A DNA stretch of 64,000 nt. Origin: Achatina immaculata. Its lineage: Eukaryota > Mollusca > Gastropoda > Stylommatophora > Achatinidae. The notes beneath the pieces were generated by a model, which ran no database searches, was not told the DNA's origin, and saw nothing but the letters and a program-made list of their open reading frames with translations. Of this stretch, positions 46,080-59,119 are shown piece after piece. The stretch covers positions 4,874,438 through 4,938,437 of the forward strand of contig CM019716.1 of NCBI GenBank assembly GCA_009760885.1, read 5' to 3'. A program made the translations under genes and the position numbers. Each line of letters starts with the position of its first letter. Position 1 is the stretch's first letter.

Positions 46080-46600
46080 ATCAGACTCTAGGAAACATCT
46101 ACTGAGTTTTATCAGACTCTAGGAAACATCTACTGAGTTTTATCAGATTCTAGGAAACATCTACTGAGTTTTATCAGACTCTAGGAAACATCTACTGAGT
46201 TTTATCAGACTCTAGGAAACATCTACTGAGTTTTATCAGACTCTAGGAAACATCTACTGAATTTTATCAGACTCTAGGAAACATCTACTGAGTTTTATCA
46301 GACTCTAGGAAACATCTACTGAGTTTTATCAGACTCTAGGAAACATCTACTGAGTTTTATCAGATTCTAGGAAACATCTACTGAGTTTTATCAGATTCTA
46401 GGAAACATCTACTGAGTTTTATCAGACTTTAGGAAACATCTACTGAGTTTTATCAGATTCTAGGAAACATCTACTGAGTTTTATCAGACTCTAGGAAACA
46501 TCTACTGAGTTTTATCAGACTCTAGGAAACATCTACTGAGTTTTATCAGATTCTAGGAAACATCTACTGAGTTTTATCCAGACTAAGGAAACATCTACAA
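46080..46600 (+). repeat. 31-bp minisatellite, ~17 copies
   Basis: Unit TCTAGGAAACATCTACTGAG plus TTTTATCAGAC, highly uniform. Two units of it are carried into the second copy of the following segmental duplication. Confidence 0.95.
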
Positions 46601-46926
46601 AATCGCTCCATCTTCTGTTGTTTTAATACGGCCAAAAAATGGGACACAAAAGACAATGGCTCCTGGTCTCCTGACATGCCCATGTTAAACTCGCCGGCTG
46701 ATTTAATGCTCGTCTTTGACAGGCATCAAATGTTCATTTTCCGAACAATCCAGGTCAACGGTCTCATTAAAGGAATGAAATAAAAACATGAAGACACTAG
46801 GGCAGGGAGAGAACAGGAGGTGGAGCTAAAAGAAACAAAGACAGCGTGTAGCCGGGTAATCAGAGAGCTGCTTGTCTTGGAGGCTGGAGGAGACGCTGTA
46901 GAGAGGGAGCTTTTCTCAAAACTCTG

Positions 46927-46958
<32 letters not shown>

Positions 46959-47304
46959 GCGGTGGCCCGGGCGGAGGAGGAGAAGATGGAAGAATGAGGA
47001 GTGTGAGAAAGTGAGACGAGATGTTGGCGGGGGGGGGGGGGGGCGGGGCGGAGGGGAGCAGAAATTACGTGAGATAAAAAAAAATCGCAATCACCAAGAA
47101 GCGATAGACAAAGAAAAGTTGTGCCTGCAAAAGATGGACAACTATTGTGTCCGCTAGATTACGTGGATAGCCTCTCTACTCACCAGATAATTGTGTGTCT
47201 TTCCCCGGTATAAACTGTCCAAACTGAACAATGGGCTCCCACAAATATCTCCACTTTCTTTGTTGATCTTCAACTAGCAAGCTCTGTTTATGCTTACGTG
47301 AGGG

Positions 47305-47620
47305 TTCATGTGAGAATTTGATGTATGTACATACCACTGTCGGATCATGTGAGAACCTGATGTATGTATCACTGCTGGATCATGTGAGAACTTGATGTAT
47401 GTACATACCACTGTCGGATCATGTGGTATGTACATACCACTGTCGGATCATGTGAGAACTTGATGTATGTATCACTGTCAGAGCATGCGAAAACTTGATG
47501 TATATATCACTGTCGGATCATGTGAGAACTTGATGTATGTATCACTGTCAGAGCATGCGAAAACTTGATGTATATATCACTGTCGGATCATGTGAGAACT
47601 TGATGTATGTATCACACCAT
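47305..47620 (+). repeat. ~39-bp minisatellite (also 49040-49355)
   Basis: Units built from CACTGTCGGATCATGTGAGA plus ACTTGATGTATGTAT; present in both copies of the segmental duplication. Confidence 0.9.
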
Positions 47621-47659
47621 GTTTTATCACGGTACAACAGACTAGCAAAAAACTGTCAA

Positions 47660-48251
47660 AACTATCCAGAAGTTTCTAGGAGTGAAGATTGTATTAATGT
47701 TTCTGGAAGGGAAGAATGTATTAGACGTTTCTGGGAGTGAAGATTGCATTAAGACATTCCTGAGAGTGAAGATTATATTAAATATTTCTGGGTGTGAAGA
47801 TTATATTAAATGTTTCTGGCTGTGAAGATTATATGAAATGATTCTGGCAGTGAAGATTATATTAGAGTTTCTGGGAGTGAAGATTGTATTAATGTTTCTG
47901 GAAGTGAAGACTGTATTAGACGTTTCTGGGAATGAAGATTGTATTAAGACATTTCTGAGAGTGAAGATTATATTAAATGTTTCCGGGAGTGAAGATTATA
48001 TGAAATGATTCTGAGAGTTAAGATTATATTAGACGTTTCTGTGAGTGAAGATTGTATTAATGTTTCTGGAAGTGAAGATTGTATTAGATGTTTATGGGAG
48101 TGAAGATTGTATTAAGACATTTCTGAGAGTGAAGATTATATTAAATGTTTCTGGAAGTGAAGATTATATGAAATGATTCTGGAAGTGAAGACTGTATTAA
48201 GACATTTCTGAGAGTGAAGATTGTATTAAATGTTTCTGGAAGTGAAGATTG
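47660..48251 (+). repeat. 28-bp minisatellite, copy 1
   Basis: Unit GTTTCTGGGAGTGAAGATTG plus TATTAAAT or TATTAGAC, about 21 diverged copies. Confidence 0.9.
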
Positions 48252-49651
48252 TATCAGACTCTAGGAAACATCTACTGAGTTTTATCAGATTCTAGGAAAC
48301 ATCTACTGAGTTTTATCCAGACTAAGGAAACATCTACAAAATCGCTCCATCTTCTGTTGTTTTAATACGGCCAAAAAATGGGACACAAAAGACAATGGCT
48401 CCTGGTCTCCTGACATGCCCATGTTAAACTCGCCGGCTGATTTAATGCTCGTCTTTGACAGGCATCAAATGTTCATTTTCCGAACAATCCAGGTCAACGG
48501 TCTCATTAAAGGAATGAAATAAAAACATGAAGACACTAGGGCAGGGAGAGAACAGGAGGTGGAGCTGAAAGAAACAAAGACAGCGTGTAGCCGGGTAATC
48601 AGAGAGCTGCTTGTCTTGGAGGCTGGAGGAGACGCTGTAGAGAGGGAGCTTTTCTCAAAACTCTGACTCTGTGTGTGTGTGTGTGTGTGTGTGGCGGTGG
48701 CCCGGGCGGAGGAGGAGAAGATGGAAGAATGAGGAGTGTGAGAAAGTGAGACGAGATGTTGGCGGGGGGGGGGGGGGGCGGGGCGGAGGGGAGCAGAAAT
48801 TACGTGAGATAAAAAAAAATCGCAATCACCAAGAAGCGATAGACAAAGAAAAGTTGTGCCTGCAAAAGATGGACAACTATTGTGTCCGCTAGATTACGTG
48901 GATAGCCTCTCTACTCACCAGATAATTGTGTGTCTTTCCCCGGTATAAACTGTCCAAACTGAACAATGGGCTCCCACAAATATCTCCACTTTCTTTGTTG
49001 ATCTTCAACTAGCAAGCTCTGTTTATGCTTACGTGAGGGTTCATGTGAGAATTGATGTATGTACATACCACTGTCGGATCATGTGAGAACCTGATGTATG
49101 TATCACTGCTGGATCATGTGAGAACTTGATGTATGTACATACCACTGTCGGATCATGTGGTATGTACATACCACTGTCGGATCATGTGAGAACTTGATGT
49201 ATGTATCACTGTCAGAGCATGCGAAAACTTGATGTATATATCACTGTCGGATCATGTGAGAACTTGATGTATGTATCACTGTCAGAGCATGCGAAAACTT
49301 GATGTATATATCACTGTCGGATCATGTGAGAACTTGATGTATGTATCACACCATGTTTTATCACGGTACAACAGACTAGCAAAAAACTGTCAAAACTATC
49401 CAGAAGTTTCTAGGAGTGAAGATTGTATTAATGTTTCTGGAAGGGAAGATTGTATTAGATGTTTATGGGAGTGAAGATTGTATTAAGACATTTCTGAGAG
49501 TGAAGATTATATTAGACGTTTCTGTGAGTGAAGATTGTATTAATGTTTCTGGAAGTGAAGATTATATGAAATGATTCTGGAAGTGAAGACTGTATTAAGA
49601 CATTTCTGAGAGTGAAGATTGTATTAAATGTTTCTGGAAGTGAAGATTGTA
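48252..49651 (+). repeat. Segmental tandem duplication, copy 2
   Basis: Near-identical to copy 1. Differences seen: one A/G change (46826 versus 48565), a one-base loss near 49052, a shorter (GT)n, and ~340 bp less of the 28-bp array. The junction joins the 28-bp array of copy 1 directly to the 31-bp array sequence. Confidence 0.92.
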
Positions 49652-50105
49652 TTAGACATTTCTGGGAGTGAAGATTGTATTAGACATTTCTGGGAGTGAA
49701 GATTAATTTAAATGTTTCTGTAAATGAATATTATATTAAATGTTTCTGTAAATGAATATAATATTAAATGTTTCTGTAAATGAATATTATATTAAATGTT
49801 TCTGTAAATGAATATTATATGAAATGTTTCTGTAAATGAATATTATATGAAATGTTTCTGTAAATGAATATTATATGAAATGTTTCTGTAAATGAATATT
49901 ATATGAAATGTTTCTGTAAATGAATATTATATTAAATGTTTCTGTAAATGAATATTATATTAAATGTTTCTGGGAGTTAAGATTGCATTAAATGTTTCTG
50001 GGAGTGAAGATTGCATTAAATGTTTCTGGGAGTGGAGATTGCATTAAATGTTTCTGTGAGTAAAGATTGTATTAGACGTTTCTGGGAATGAACATTATAT
50101 TAGAT
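49400..50105 (+). repeat. 28-bp minisatellite, copy 2 and extension
   Basis: Same 28-bp unit as at 47660. Beyond the duplication (49700-49970) it changes to a homogenised variant GTTTCTGTAAATGAATATTA-TATTAAAT, about ten copies, then returns to the original type. Confidence 0.92.
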
Positions 50106-51404
50106 CAGTGTTTCTGCTACAAAACACTCGCTATCCCACACGAAGCTTTATCAGAAAATCTTCACCACCACTACCAAGATCTACAGATGTCCAGAAACTT
50201 TGGAACAATTTATTGTAACAAAACACAAGTGGCATGAACACTGAAGGATAATCTGGTTGCTTCCAGACTTTACGGACGCCCTGTAGTTTATTCAGCTGAC
50301 CTAATTAGACGGCACGTCTGAAGATGCTGCTATGTGTGTCTTTGGTAGACTCTATGGGTAGTCCAGCTCACGAAATCTTAACAAGGCAATATTCGCAACC
50401 ACTACTGCTCTGTAGTAACTAAATAATTTGTTGCTGCTGCTGTTCGTGTTAGTACATAAACTCTCTATTTTGGGATGAGGGAAAACTAAATAATCTGCTT
50501 GTGTCAGTACATAAACTCTCTATTCTAGGATGAGGGAAAACTCCTGATAAAACAACTCTTTTCCTAGTTCCCTCTCTTCCCCCCCCCCTTTCCCTTCTCT
50601 GTCCTGGAAGGAAGGTGAAGGTCTGGGTTCTGAGAATACCTTGTGTGTATATATATATATGTATATATAGTTCAAAGTAACGAATGCTAACTCATGACAG
50701 AAAGAAACCAACAAATCGCTGGAGGCAAGACGCCACGCCCCCCCCCCCTTCAAACACATCTGCATGGAGGTATCCCATAAACTGAAATTGTTAACCATTT
50801 TACGCCCACCAGCCCCCCCCCCTCCACGCACCCAAACAGAACATTGAAATCTGGCAAGGGGCTATGATTCACACAGGAAACAATGGAAGTGGGGGTCCTC
50901 CACTCGGGGTTATTAGGATGCTGTTGGTGCGGGGAGCGCCTTGTTAAGTCTATCAGGGCTACCAGGAGTACGGGGTGGGGAACCGGGGGAGGAAGCGGAC
51001 GTCATCCCCAACAGCAGGAACAAAGGCCAGGGTTTGTCTGGAAATAGTCACGTGATGTGGCCAAATTAAAGCGTGTTAATCCAGCGGGCGAAGACAAAAC
51101 AGTCGTCCCCCAAAACTTCACACAACGCCACCGACCCCCTGAGCATGAGTCAGGGCCCACTACTCGAGTCCACAATTCCGATTAGATGGGACTGACCCCC
51201 ACGCCCAGATTTACCCTTGATCAATGTAAACTTTAGCTAACACCAAACACGGAACAGAATTTCAGGCCGTCTCTAAAAAACTATCCTCCGTAATTGTTCG
51301 TGCCAACATTATCTGCAGACACTAGAGTGTGCCAATGAGCAATTTAGAGGACATATCAACAACAGCTGACTAGTACCCAAGAAATTTGGGCAAAAATAAA
51401 GACA
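50106..51404. other. No supported gene
   Basis: Unique sequence with a ~55-bp duplication around 50430-50540 (GTACATAAACTCTCTATTCT), poly-C tracts near 50582, 50740 and 50813, and a TATA-type microsatellite at 50646-50668. Confidence 0.45.
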
Positions 51405-54400
51405 AAAATGAAGAAAAACATCAATAACAACAAATACAGACATAGAGCAATCCAGGAAAATATCAACAACAATCAATACAGCCATGAAGCAATCCAGGAA
51501 AATATCAACAACAATAAATACAGCCATGAAGCAATCCAGGAAAATATCAAAAACAATCAATACAGCCATGAAGCAATCCAGGAAAATACCAACAATGATC
51601 AATACAGACATGGAGCAATCCAGGAAAATATCACAACAACCAATACAGACATGGAGCAATTCAGGAAAATATCAACAACAATCAATACAGCCATGAAGCA
51701 ATCCAGGAAAATATCAACAACAATAAATACAGCCATGAAGCAATCCAGGAAAATATCAACAATGATCAATACAGATTTGGGGCAAGCAATCCAGGAAAAT
51801 ATCAACAACAATCAATACAGATTTGGGGCAAGCAATTCAGGAAAATATCAACAACAATCAATATAGATTTGGGGCAAGCAATTCAGGAAAATATCAACAG
51901 CATTCAATACAGTCATGAATCAATTCAGGAAAATATCAACAACAATCAATACAGACATGGAGCAAGCAATTCAGGAAAATATCAACAACAATCAATACAG
52001 ACATGGAGCAAGCAATTCAGGAAAATATCAACAACAATCAATACAGACATGGAACAAGCACAACAATCAATACAGACATGAAGCAAGCACAACAACCAAT
52101 ACAGACATGTAACAAGCACAACAATCAATACAAACATGGAACAAGCACAACAATCAATACAGACATAGAACAAGCACACCAATCAATACAGACATGAAGC
52201 AAGCACAACAACCAATACAGACATGGAACAAGCACAACAATCAATACAGACATGGAACAAGCACAACAATCAATACAGACATGGAACAAGCACAATGATC
52301 AATACATACATGAAGCAAGCACAACAATCAATACAGACATGGAGCAAGTAATTCAGGAAAATATCAACAGCATTCAAACCAGACATGGAGCAACCCAGAA
52401 AAATACCAAAAACAGTCAATACAGACAGAGCAACCCAGTAAAATAACAACAACCAATACAGCCATGATGCAATCCATAGAAATAACAACAACAATCAATA
52501 CAGACAATGAAGCAATCCAGGAAAATAACAACAATCAATACAGCCATGGGGCAATCCATAGAAAGAACAACAACAACAATCAATACAGACATGAAGCAAT
52601 CCAGGAAAATAACAACAACCACCAATACAGCAATGAAGCAATCCATAGAAATATCAACAACAATCAATACAGCCATGAAGCAATCCAGGAAAATATCAAC
52701 AACAATAAATACAGCCATGAAGCAATCCAGGAAAATATCAACAACAATCAATATAGATTTGGGGCAAGCAATCAGGAAAATATCAACAACAATCAATACA
52801 GATTTGGGGCAAGCAATCCAGGAAAATATCAACAACAATCAATATAGATTTGGGGCAAGCAATTCAGGAAAATATCAACAGCATTCAATACAGTCATGAA
52901 TCAATTCAGGAAAATATCAACAACAATCAATACAGACATGGAGCAAGCAATTCAGGAAAATATCAACAACAATCAATACAGACATGGAGCAAGCAATTCA
53001 GGAAAATATCAACAACAATCAATACAGACATGGAACAAGCACAACAATCAATACAGACATGAAGCAAGCACAACAACCAATACAGACATGTAACAAGCAC
53101 AACAATCAATACAAACATGGAACAAGCACAACAATCAATACAGACATAGAACAAGCACACCAATCAATACAGACATGAAGCAAGCACAACAACCAATACA
53201 GACATGGAACAAGCACAACAATCAATACAGACATGGAACAAGCACAACAATCAATACAGACATGGAACAAGCACAATGATCAATACATACATGAAGCAAG
53301 CACAACAATCAATACAGACATGGAGCAAGTAATTCAGGAAAATATCAACAGCATTCAAACCAGACATGGAGCAATCCAGGAAAATATCAAAAACAATCAA
53401 TACAGACATAGAGCAATCCAGGAAAATAACAACAACCAATACAGCCATGATGCAATCCATAGAAATAACAACAACAATCAATACAGACAATGAAGCAATC
53501 CAGGAAAATAACAACAATCAATACAGCCATGGGGCAATCCATAGAAAGAACAACAACAACAATCAATACAGACATGAAGCAATCCAGGAAAATAACAACA
53601 ACCAATACAGCAATGAAGCAATCCATAGAAATAACAACAACAATCAATACAGACATGAAGCAATTCAGGAAAATAACAACAACAATCAATACAGACATGA
53701 AGCAATTCAGGAAAATAATAACATCAATCAATACAGATATGAAGCATTCCAGGAAAATAACAACAACTAATACAGCCATGGGGCAATCCAGGAAAATAAC
53801 AACAACAACCAATACAGCCATGGGGCAATCCAGGGAAATAACAACAACCAATACAACCATGGGGTAATCCAGGAAAATAACAACAACAACCAATACAACC
53901 ATGGGGTAATCCAGGAAAATAACAACAACAACTAATACAGCCATGGGGCAATCCAGGAAAATAACAGCAACAACCAATACAGCCATGAGGCAATACAAAC
54001 AAGGAAAATAACAACAACCAATACAGTCATGGGGCAATCCATAGAAAAAACAACAACAATCAATACAGACATGAAGCAATCCAGGAAAATAACAACAACC
54101 ACCAATACAGCAATGAAGCAATCCACAGAAATAACAACAACAATCAATACAGACATGAAGCAATTCAGGAAAATAATAACATCAATCAATACAGACATGA
54201 AGCAATTCAGAAAAATAATAACATCAACCAATACAGATATGAAGCAATCCAGGGAATAACAACAACCAATACAACCATGGAGCAATCCAGGAAAATATCA
54301 ACAACAATCAATACAGACATGGAGCAATCCAGGAAAATAACAACAACAACCAATACAGCCATGATGCAATCCATAGAAATAACAACAACAATCAATACAG

Positions 54401-55375
54401 ACAATGAAGCAATCCAGGAAAATAACAACAATCAATACAGCCATGGGGCAATCCATAGAAAGAACAACAACAACAATCAATACAGACATGAAGCAATCCA
54501 GGAAAATAACAACAACCAATACAGCAATGAAGCAATCCATAGAAATAACAACAACAATCAATACAGACATGAAGCAATTCAGGAAAATAACAACAACAAT
54601 CAATACAGACATGAAGCAATTCAGGAAAATAATAACATCAATCAATACAGATATGAAGCATTCCAGGAAAATAACAACAACTAATACAGCCATGGGGCAA
54701 TCCAGGAAAAAACAACAACAACCAATACAGCCATGGGGCAATCCAGGGAATAACAACAACCAATACAACCATGGGGTAATCCAGGAAAATAACAACAACA
54801 ACCAATACAACCATGGGGTAATCCAGGAAAATAACAACAACAACTAATACAGCCATGGGGCAATCCAGGAAAATAACAGCAACAACCAATACAGCCATGA
54901 GGCAATACAAACAAGGAAAATAACAACAACCAATACAGTCATGGGGCAATCCATAGAAAAAACAACAACAATCAATACAGACATGAAGCAATCCAGGAAA
55001 ATAACAACAACCACCAATACAGCAATGAAGCAATCCACAGAAATAACAACAACAATCAATACAGACATGAAGCAATTCAGGAAAATAATAACATCAATCA
55101 ATACAGACATGAAGCAATTCAGAAAAATAATAACATCAACCAATACAGATATGAAGCAATCCAGGGAATAACAACAACCAATACAACCATGGGGCAATCC
55201 AGGAAAATAACAACAACAACCAATACAGCCATGGGGCAATCCAGGAAAATAACAACAACAACCAATACAGCCTTGGGGCAATCCAGGAAAATAACAACAA
55301 CCAATACAGCCTTGGGGCAATCCAGGAAAATAACAACAACCAATACAACCATGGGGTAATCCAGGAAAATAACAA
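51405..55375 (+). repeat. 4-kb minisatellite field with higher-order duplications
   Basis: Roughly 36-42-bp units built from CAATACAGACATGGAGCAAT plus CCAGGAAAATAACAACAA. About 100 copies. Larger blocks are duplicated: ~51840-52640 recurs at ~52825-53620 (offset about 981), and ~53400-54240 recurs at ~54310-55150 (offset about 912). Long ORFs on both strands result from units free of stops and are not considered genes. Confidence 0.95.
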
Positions 55376-55499
55376 GAAAGAGAATCATGCAAGCTGAAGT
55401 GACAGCTATGAAGAAACTGTTCAGAATATACCACTTACAAGACATGCAGGAAGCGCTAAGGAGAAAACATCATCTACAAGCTAACCATCAAGTAATGTG

Positions 55500-57045
55500 A
55501 CTAACATGAAGCAGTGTGGTGACTGATATGAAGCAGTGTGGTGACTTATATGAAGCAGTGTGGTGACTGATATGAAGCAGTGTGGTGATTGATATGAAGC
55601 AGTGTGGTGATTGATATGAAGCAGTGTGGTGACTGATATGAAGCAGTGTGGTGACTGATATAAAGCAGTGTGACTGATATGAAGCAGTGTGACTGATATG
55701 AAGCAGTGTGGTGACTGATATGATGCAGTGTGACTAACATGAAGCAGTGTGGTGACTGATATGATGCAGTGTGGTGACTGATATGATGCAGTGTGACTGA
55801 TATGAAGCAGTGTGACTGATATGAAGCAGTGTGGTGACTGATATGAAGCAGTGTGACTGATATGAAGCAGTGTGACTGATATGAAGCAGTGTGACTGACA
55901 TGAAGCAGTGTGATTGACATGAAGAAGTGTGACTGATATGAAGCAGTGTGACTAACATGAAGCAGTGTGGTGACTGATATGAAGCAGTGTGGTGACTGAT
56001 ATGAAGCAGTGTGGTGATTGATATGAAGCAGTGTGGTGACTGATATGAAGCAGTGTGACTGATATGAAACAGTTGTGACTGATATGAAGCAGTGTGACTG
56101 ATATGAAGCAGTGTGGTGACTGATATGATGCAGTGTGACTAACATGAAGCAGTGTGACTGATATGAAGCAGTGTGACTAACATGAAGCAGTGTGGTGACC
56201 AATATGAAGCAGTGTGACTGATATGAAGCAGTGTGGTCACTAATATGAAGCAGTGTGACTGACATGAAGCAGTGTGGGCACTAATATGAAGCAGTGTGGT
56301 CACTAATATGAAGCAGTGTGGTCACTAATATGAAGCAGTGTGACTGACATGAAGCAGTGTGGTCACTAATATGAAGCAGTGTGACTGACATGAAGCAGTG
56401 TGACTGATATGAAGCAGTGTGGTCACTAATATGAAGCAGTGTGGTCACTTATATGAAGCAGTGTGGTGACTGATATGAAGCAGTGTGGTCACTAATATGA
56501 AGCAGTGTGACTGACATGAAGCAGTGTGACTGACATGAAGCAGTGTGGTCACTAATATGAAGCAGTGTGGTGACTTATATGAAGCAGTGTGGTGACTTAT
56601 ATGAAGCAGTGTGACTGACATGAAGCAGTGTGGTGACTTATATGAAGCAGTGTGGTGACTGACATGAAGCAGTGTGACTGACCTGAAGCAGTGTGACTGA
56701 CATGAAGCAGTGTGGCGACTGATATGAAGCAGTGTGGTCACTAATATGAAGCAGTGTGGTGACTTATATGAAGCAGTGTGGTGACTGATATGAAGCAGTG
56801 TGACTGATATGAAGCAGTGTGACTGACATGAAGCAGTGTGACTGACATGAAGCAGTGTGACTGATATGAAGCAGTGTGACTGACATGAAGCAGCATGACT
56901 GATATGAAGCAGTGTGACTGATATGAAGCAGTGTGACTGATATGAAGCTGTGTGACTGATATGAAGCAGCGTGACTGATATGAAGCAGTGTGACTGATAT
57001 GAAGCAGTGACTGATATGGAGCAGTGCGACTAACATGGAGCAACT
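55500..57045 (+). repeat. 19/22-bp minisatellite, ~75 copies
   Basis: Units GATATGAAGCAGTGTGACT (19 bp) and GATATGAAGCAGTGTGGTGA-CT (22 bp) intermixed without simple order. TAATATG and GACATG variants cluster toward the middle. Confidence 0.95.
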
Positions 57046-57304
57046 ATGTGAAAAATAACTAGAGAGCCATAAAGCTGTCTGTGGGCCTGTAAGTTATCAA
57101 AGATGAATAATTTGTTACACTGACACAGCATAAAGACCACCAAATTCTACAGAAATGTCAGTCAAATCAAAAGTAGAATCACCATAAACTATTTTACATC
57201 AATCAGTATTTTAACTATTAAATTTAAAAAATGGAAACTACCTTCACTCATCAACTGCTGTGCCAGTACAGCCTTGGTTGTCATACATCAAACGTTGGAA
57301 ACTA
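57046..57304. other. Spacer before mariner 2
   Basis: Unique sequence, ending in the TA target at 57303-57304. Confidence 0.5.
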
Positions 57305-58613
57305 CAAGGGTCGTTCAGAAAGTAATGCACTACATCGTTTTGGTTTTTTTTTCAGCTAATAATGAAGACAGAAGCATGAATTATGCACAATTTAAATATG
57401 GCATGTGCCGATTGTGTGAACCAAATTGCACTGCAACCAGTCAAAGAATATGACTGCCATAACCACTGAAATGGAGCGTATTAGCAACTTGTGGTATAAG
57501 CAGCGAACTGTGATAGAATTTCTCATTGCAGAGAAGGAAACTGTTGTGAACATTCACAAGCATCTATGTGATGTGTATGGAAGTTTTGAGGTCGACAGGA
57601 GTACAGTCAGTCGCTGAGTTTTGAGAATCAAAGAATCAATAAGTGGAGATAAGGAGTTGCATGATCGGCCGTGCTGTGGACGTCCTGCCACGCCACCAAG
57701 GCAGAAATGATGCGCTGAGGGCATTATTCTTACTGATAGGCATATCACTACTCAACAATTGGCCTTAAAACTGTCAGTCAGCAATGGTAGTGCAAATCCA
57801 GTTATAAAAGCTCTCGGATTTTCTAAGGTTTGTGCAAGATGGGATCCTCGAAGTCTCACAAATGACCATCGATTGCAAAGGAAGGCAATTTCTTTTGAAT
57901 TGTTGGAACGAGGGAGAGAACTTTTTGGCTAAGATCGTAACAGGTGACGAAACATGGGCACATCATTTTGAATCTGAGACAAAAAAAGACAATCAATGGA
58001 GTGGCATCATCCGCAATCACCACGAAGAAAGAAATTCAAGACAACTCCTTCAGCTGGAAAGGTCATGATCACTGTCTTTTGGGACACTGTGATTTTTGTG
58101 GACATTATGCCAAGAGGAGAGACAATAAATTCACAAGCTTACATTAAGACATTGAAAAAACTCAATCAACATTTTCGCAGAGTTTGGCCACACAAGAATC
58201 CAGCAGACCTGCTTCTCCTTCACGACAATGAGCGCCTTCACATAAGTCTGGCAACAAGGCCCAAATTGGGCTGGACTGTACTACTGCATCCACCTTTTAG
58301 TCCCAATTTGGCACCCTCTGATTTCCATCTGCTTGGTCCACTTAAAGATGCACTCCGAGGAGTACGATTTGAAGATGACGAAGGAGTGATTCATGCAGTG
58401 AAGAAATGGCTACATAATCGAGAGAAAATCTGGTACAAGCTAGGAATACATGCACTTGTTTCGTGCTGGCGTAAAGCCGTACAAATTGATGGGGTTGAAA
58501 TAATACCGATGTTTACCTGACATTTTCACGTGTATTGTATATAAATTTCATGCTTTTTGAATAAACAGCTCATGAGAAAAAGATGTGGTGAATTACTTTC
58601 TGAACGCCCCTTG
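57305..58613 (+). mobile_element. mariner transposon 2, inactive
   Basis: 1,309 bp. Terminal inverted repeats: left CAAGGGTCGTTCAGAAAGTA, right complement CAAGGGGCGTTCAGAAAGTA. TA flanks at 57303-57304 and 58614-58615. Full-length size for a mariner, with the transposase on the plus strand. Inverted repeats and protein differ from mariner 1, so this is a separate lineage. Confidence 0.95.
57471..58520 (+). pseudogene. mariner 2 transposase pseudogene
   Basis: Start at ATG 57471 ('MERISNLWYKQRTVIEFLI'). The first DNA-binding helices end at an in-frame TGA at 57615-57617, where Trp is expected after 'STVSR'. Further frameshifts precede 'KIVTGDETWAHHF' (first catalytic Asp, 57832-58068 frame) and the 57996-58520 frame. 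The latter carries 'LHDNERLH' (second Asp) and 'FSPNLAPSDF' (third Asp). Only 31 residues separate the last two Asp instead of the usual 34, consistent with a nine-base deletion in between. Inactive. Confidence 0.93.
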
Positions 58614-59119
58614 TACCTATATTCATTAAGTACCAAGACAGTACAGACCTGCCATACATCTCTATACACATACTTAAACACTGGAAATTACCTACATCCA
58701 TTAAGTACCAAGACAGTACAGACCTGGCTACTGTACTTCCATTTACTCTCTCAAACACTGAAATTCCCTACATTTAATGCTGCACAGGTATGGCCTTGTC
58801 TGAAGGTCTTATCCATTTTATGTGGTTTTTCTAATCATATCAGTTTTTCTTTTTCTGTGCCACTTAGTCAGTCTGTTCACATATTCTTACTTCCTGTTCC
58901 CTCTCTCCCCTTGAATTTACCAGTGACTGCCAACTTCTCCACTTTCTGTCTCTTTATGACACGTACAAAGAACTGTGACTTGTTTCTCTTATGGTGTTCG
59001 TCTTCTGATGATCTGTGAGGTCCCTGAATTTCTTGTGTTGGTGATATCTAACTGACATCTGAAACTTCCATCCATAAGTTCACCACAAAAAAAAAAAAAA
59101 ACACAGGATGACTACATCA
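58614..59119. other. No supported gene
   Basis: Includes a ~55-bp duplication near 58617-58735 (TACCAAGACAGTACAGACCT twice) and a poly-A at ~59088. A 153-codon plus frame at 58557-59018 has no recognised domain and starts inside mariner 2. Confidence 0.5.

Larger units (their letters stand above)
46513..48251 (+). repeat. Segmental tandem duplication, copy 1
   Basis: 1,739-bp unit holding two 31-bp units, an ~300-bp unique block, (GT)n at 46931-46957, poly-G at 47030-47043, a 'tgtcggatcatgtgagaact' array and part of a 28-bp array. Repeated directly at 48252-49651. Confidence 0.92.

Noticed and set aside
46936..48892. Identical 73-codon ORFs at 46936 and 48671
   Set aside because: They start inside a (GT)n run, read through poly-G, and are identical only because the DNA was duplicated recently.
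51405..55375. Many long ORFs on both strands, including a 258-codon cysteine-rich one
   Set aside because: They follow the minisatellite unit exactly, appear in several frames and both strands at once, and encode only the repeated unit.
55546..57043. Serine/histidine-rich ORFs such as 'TASYQSH' repeats
   Set aside because: Produced by the 19/22-bp array; the frame shifts between unit types and is open only by chance.
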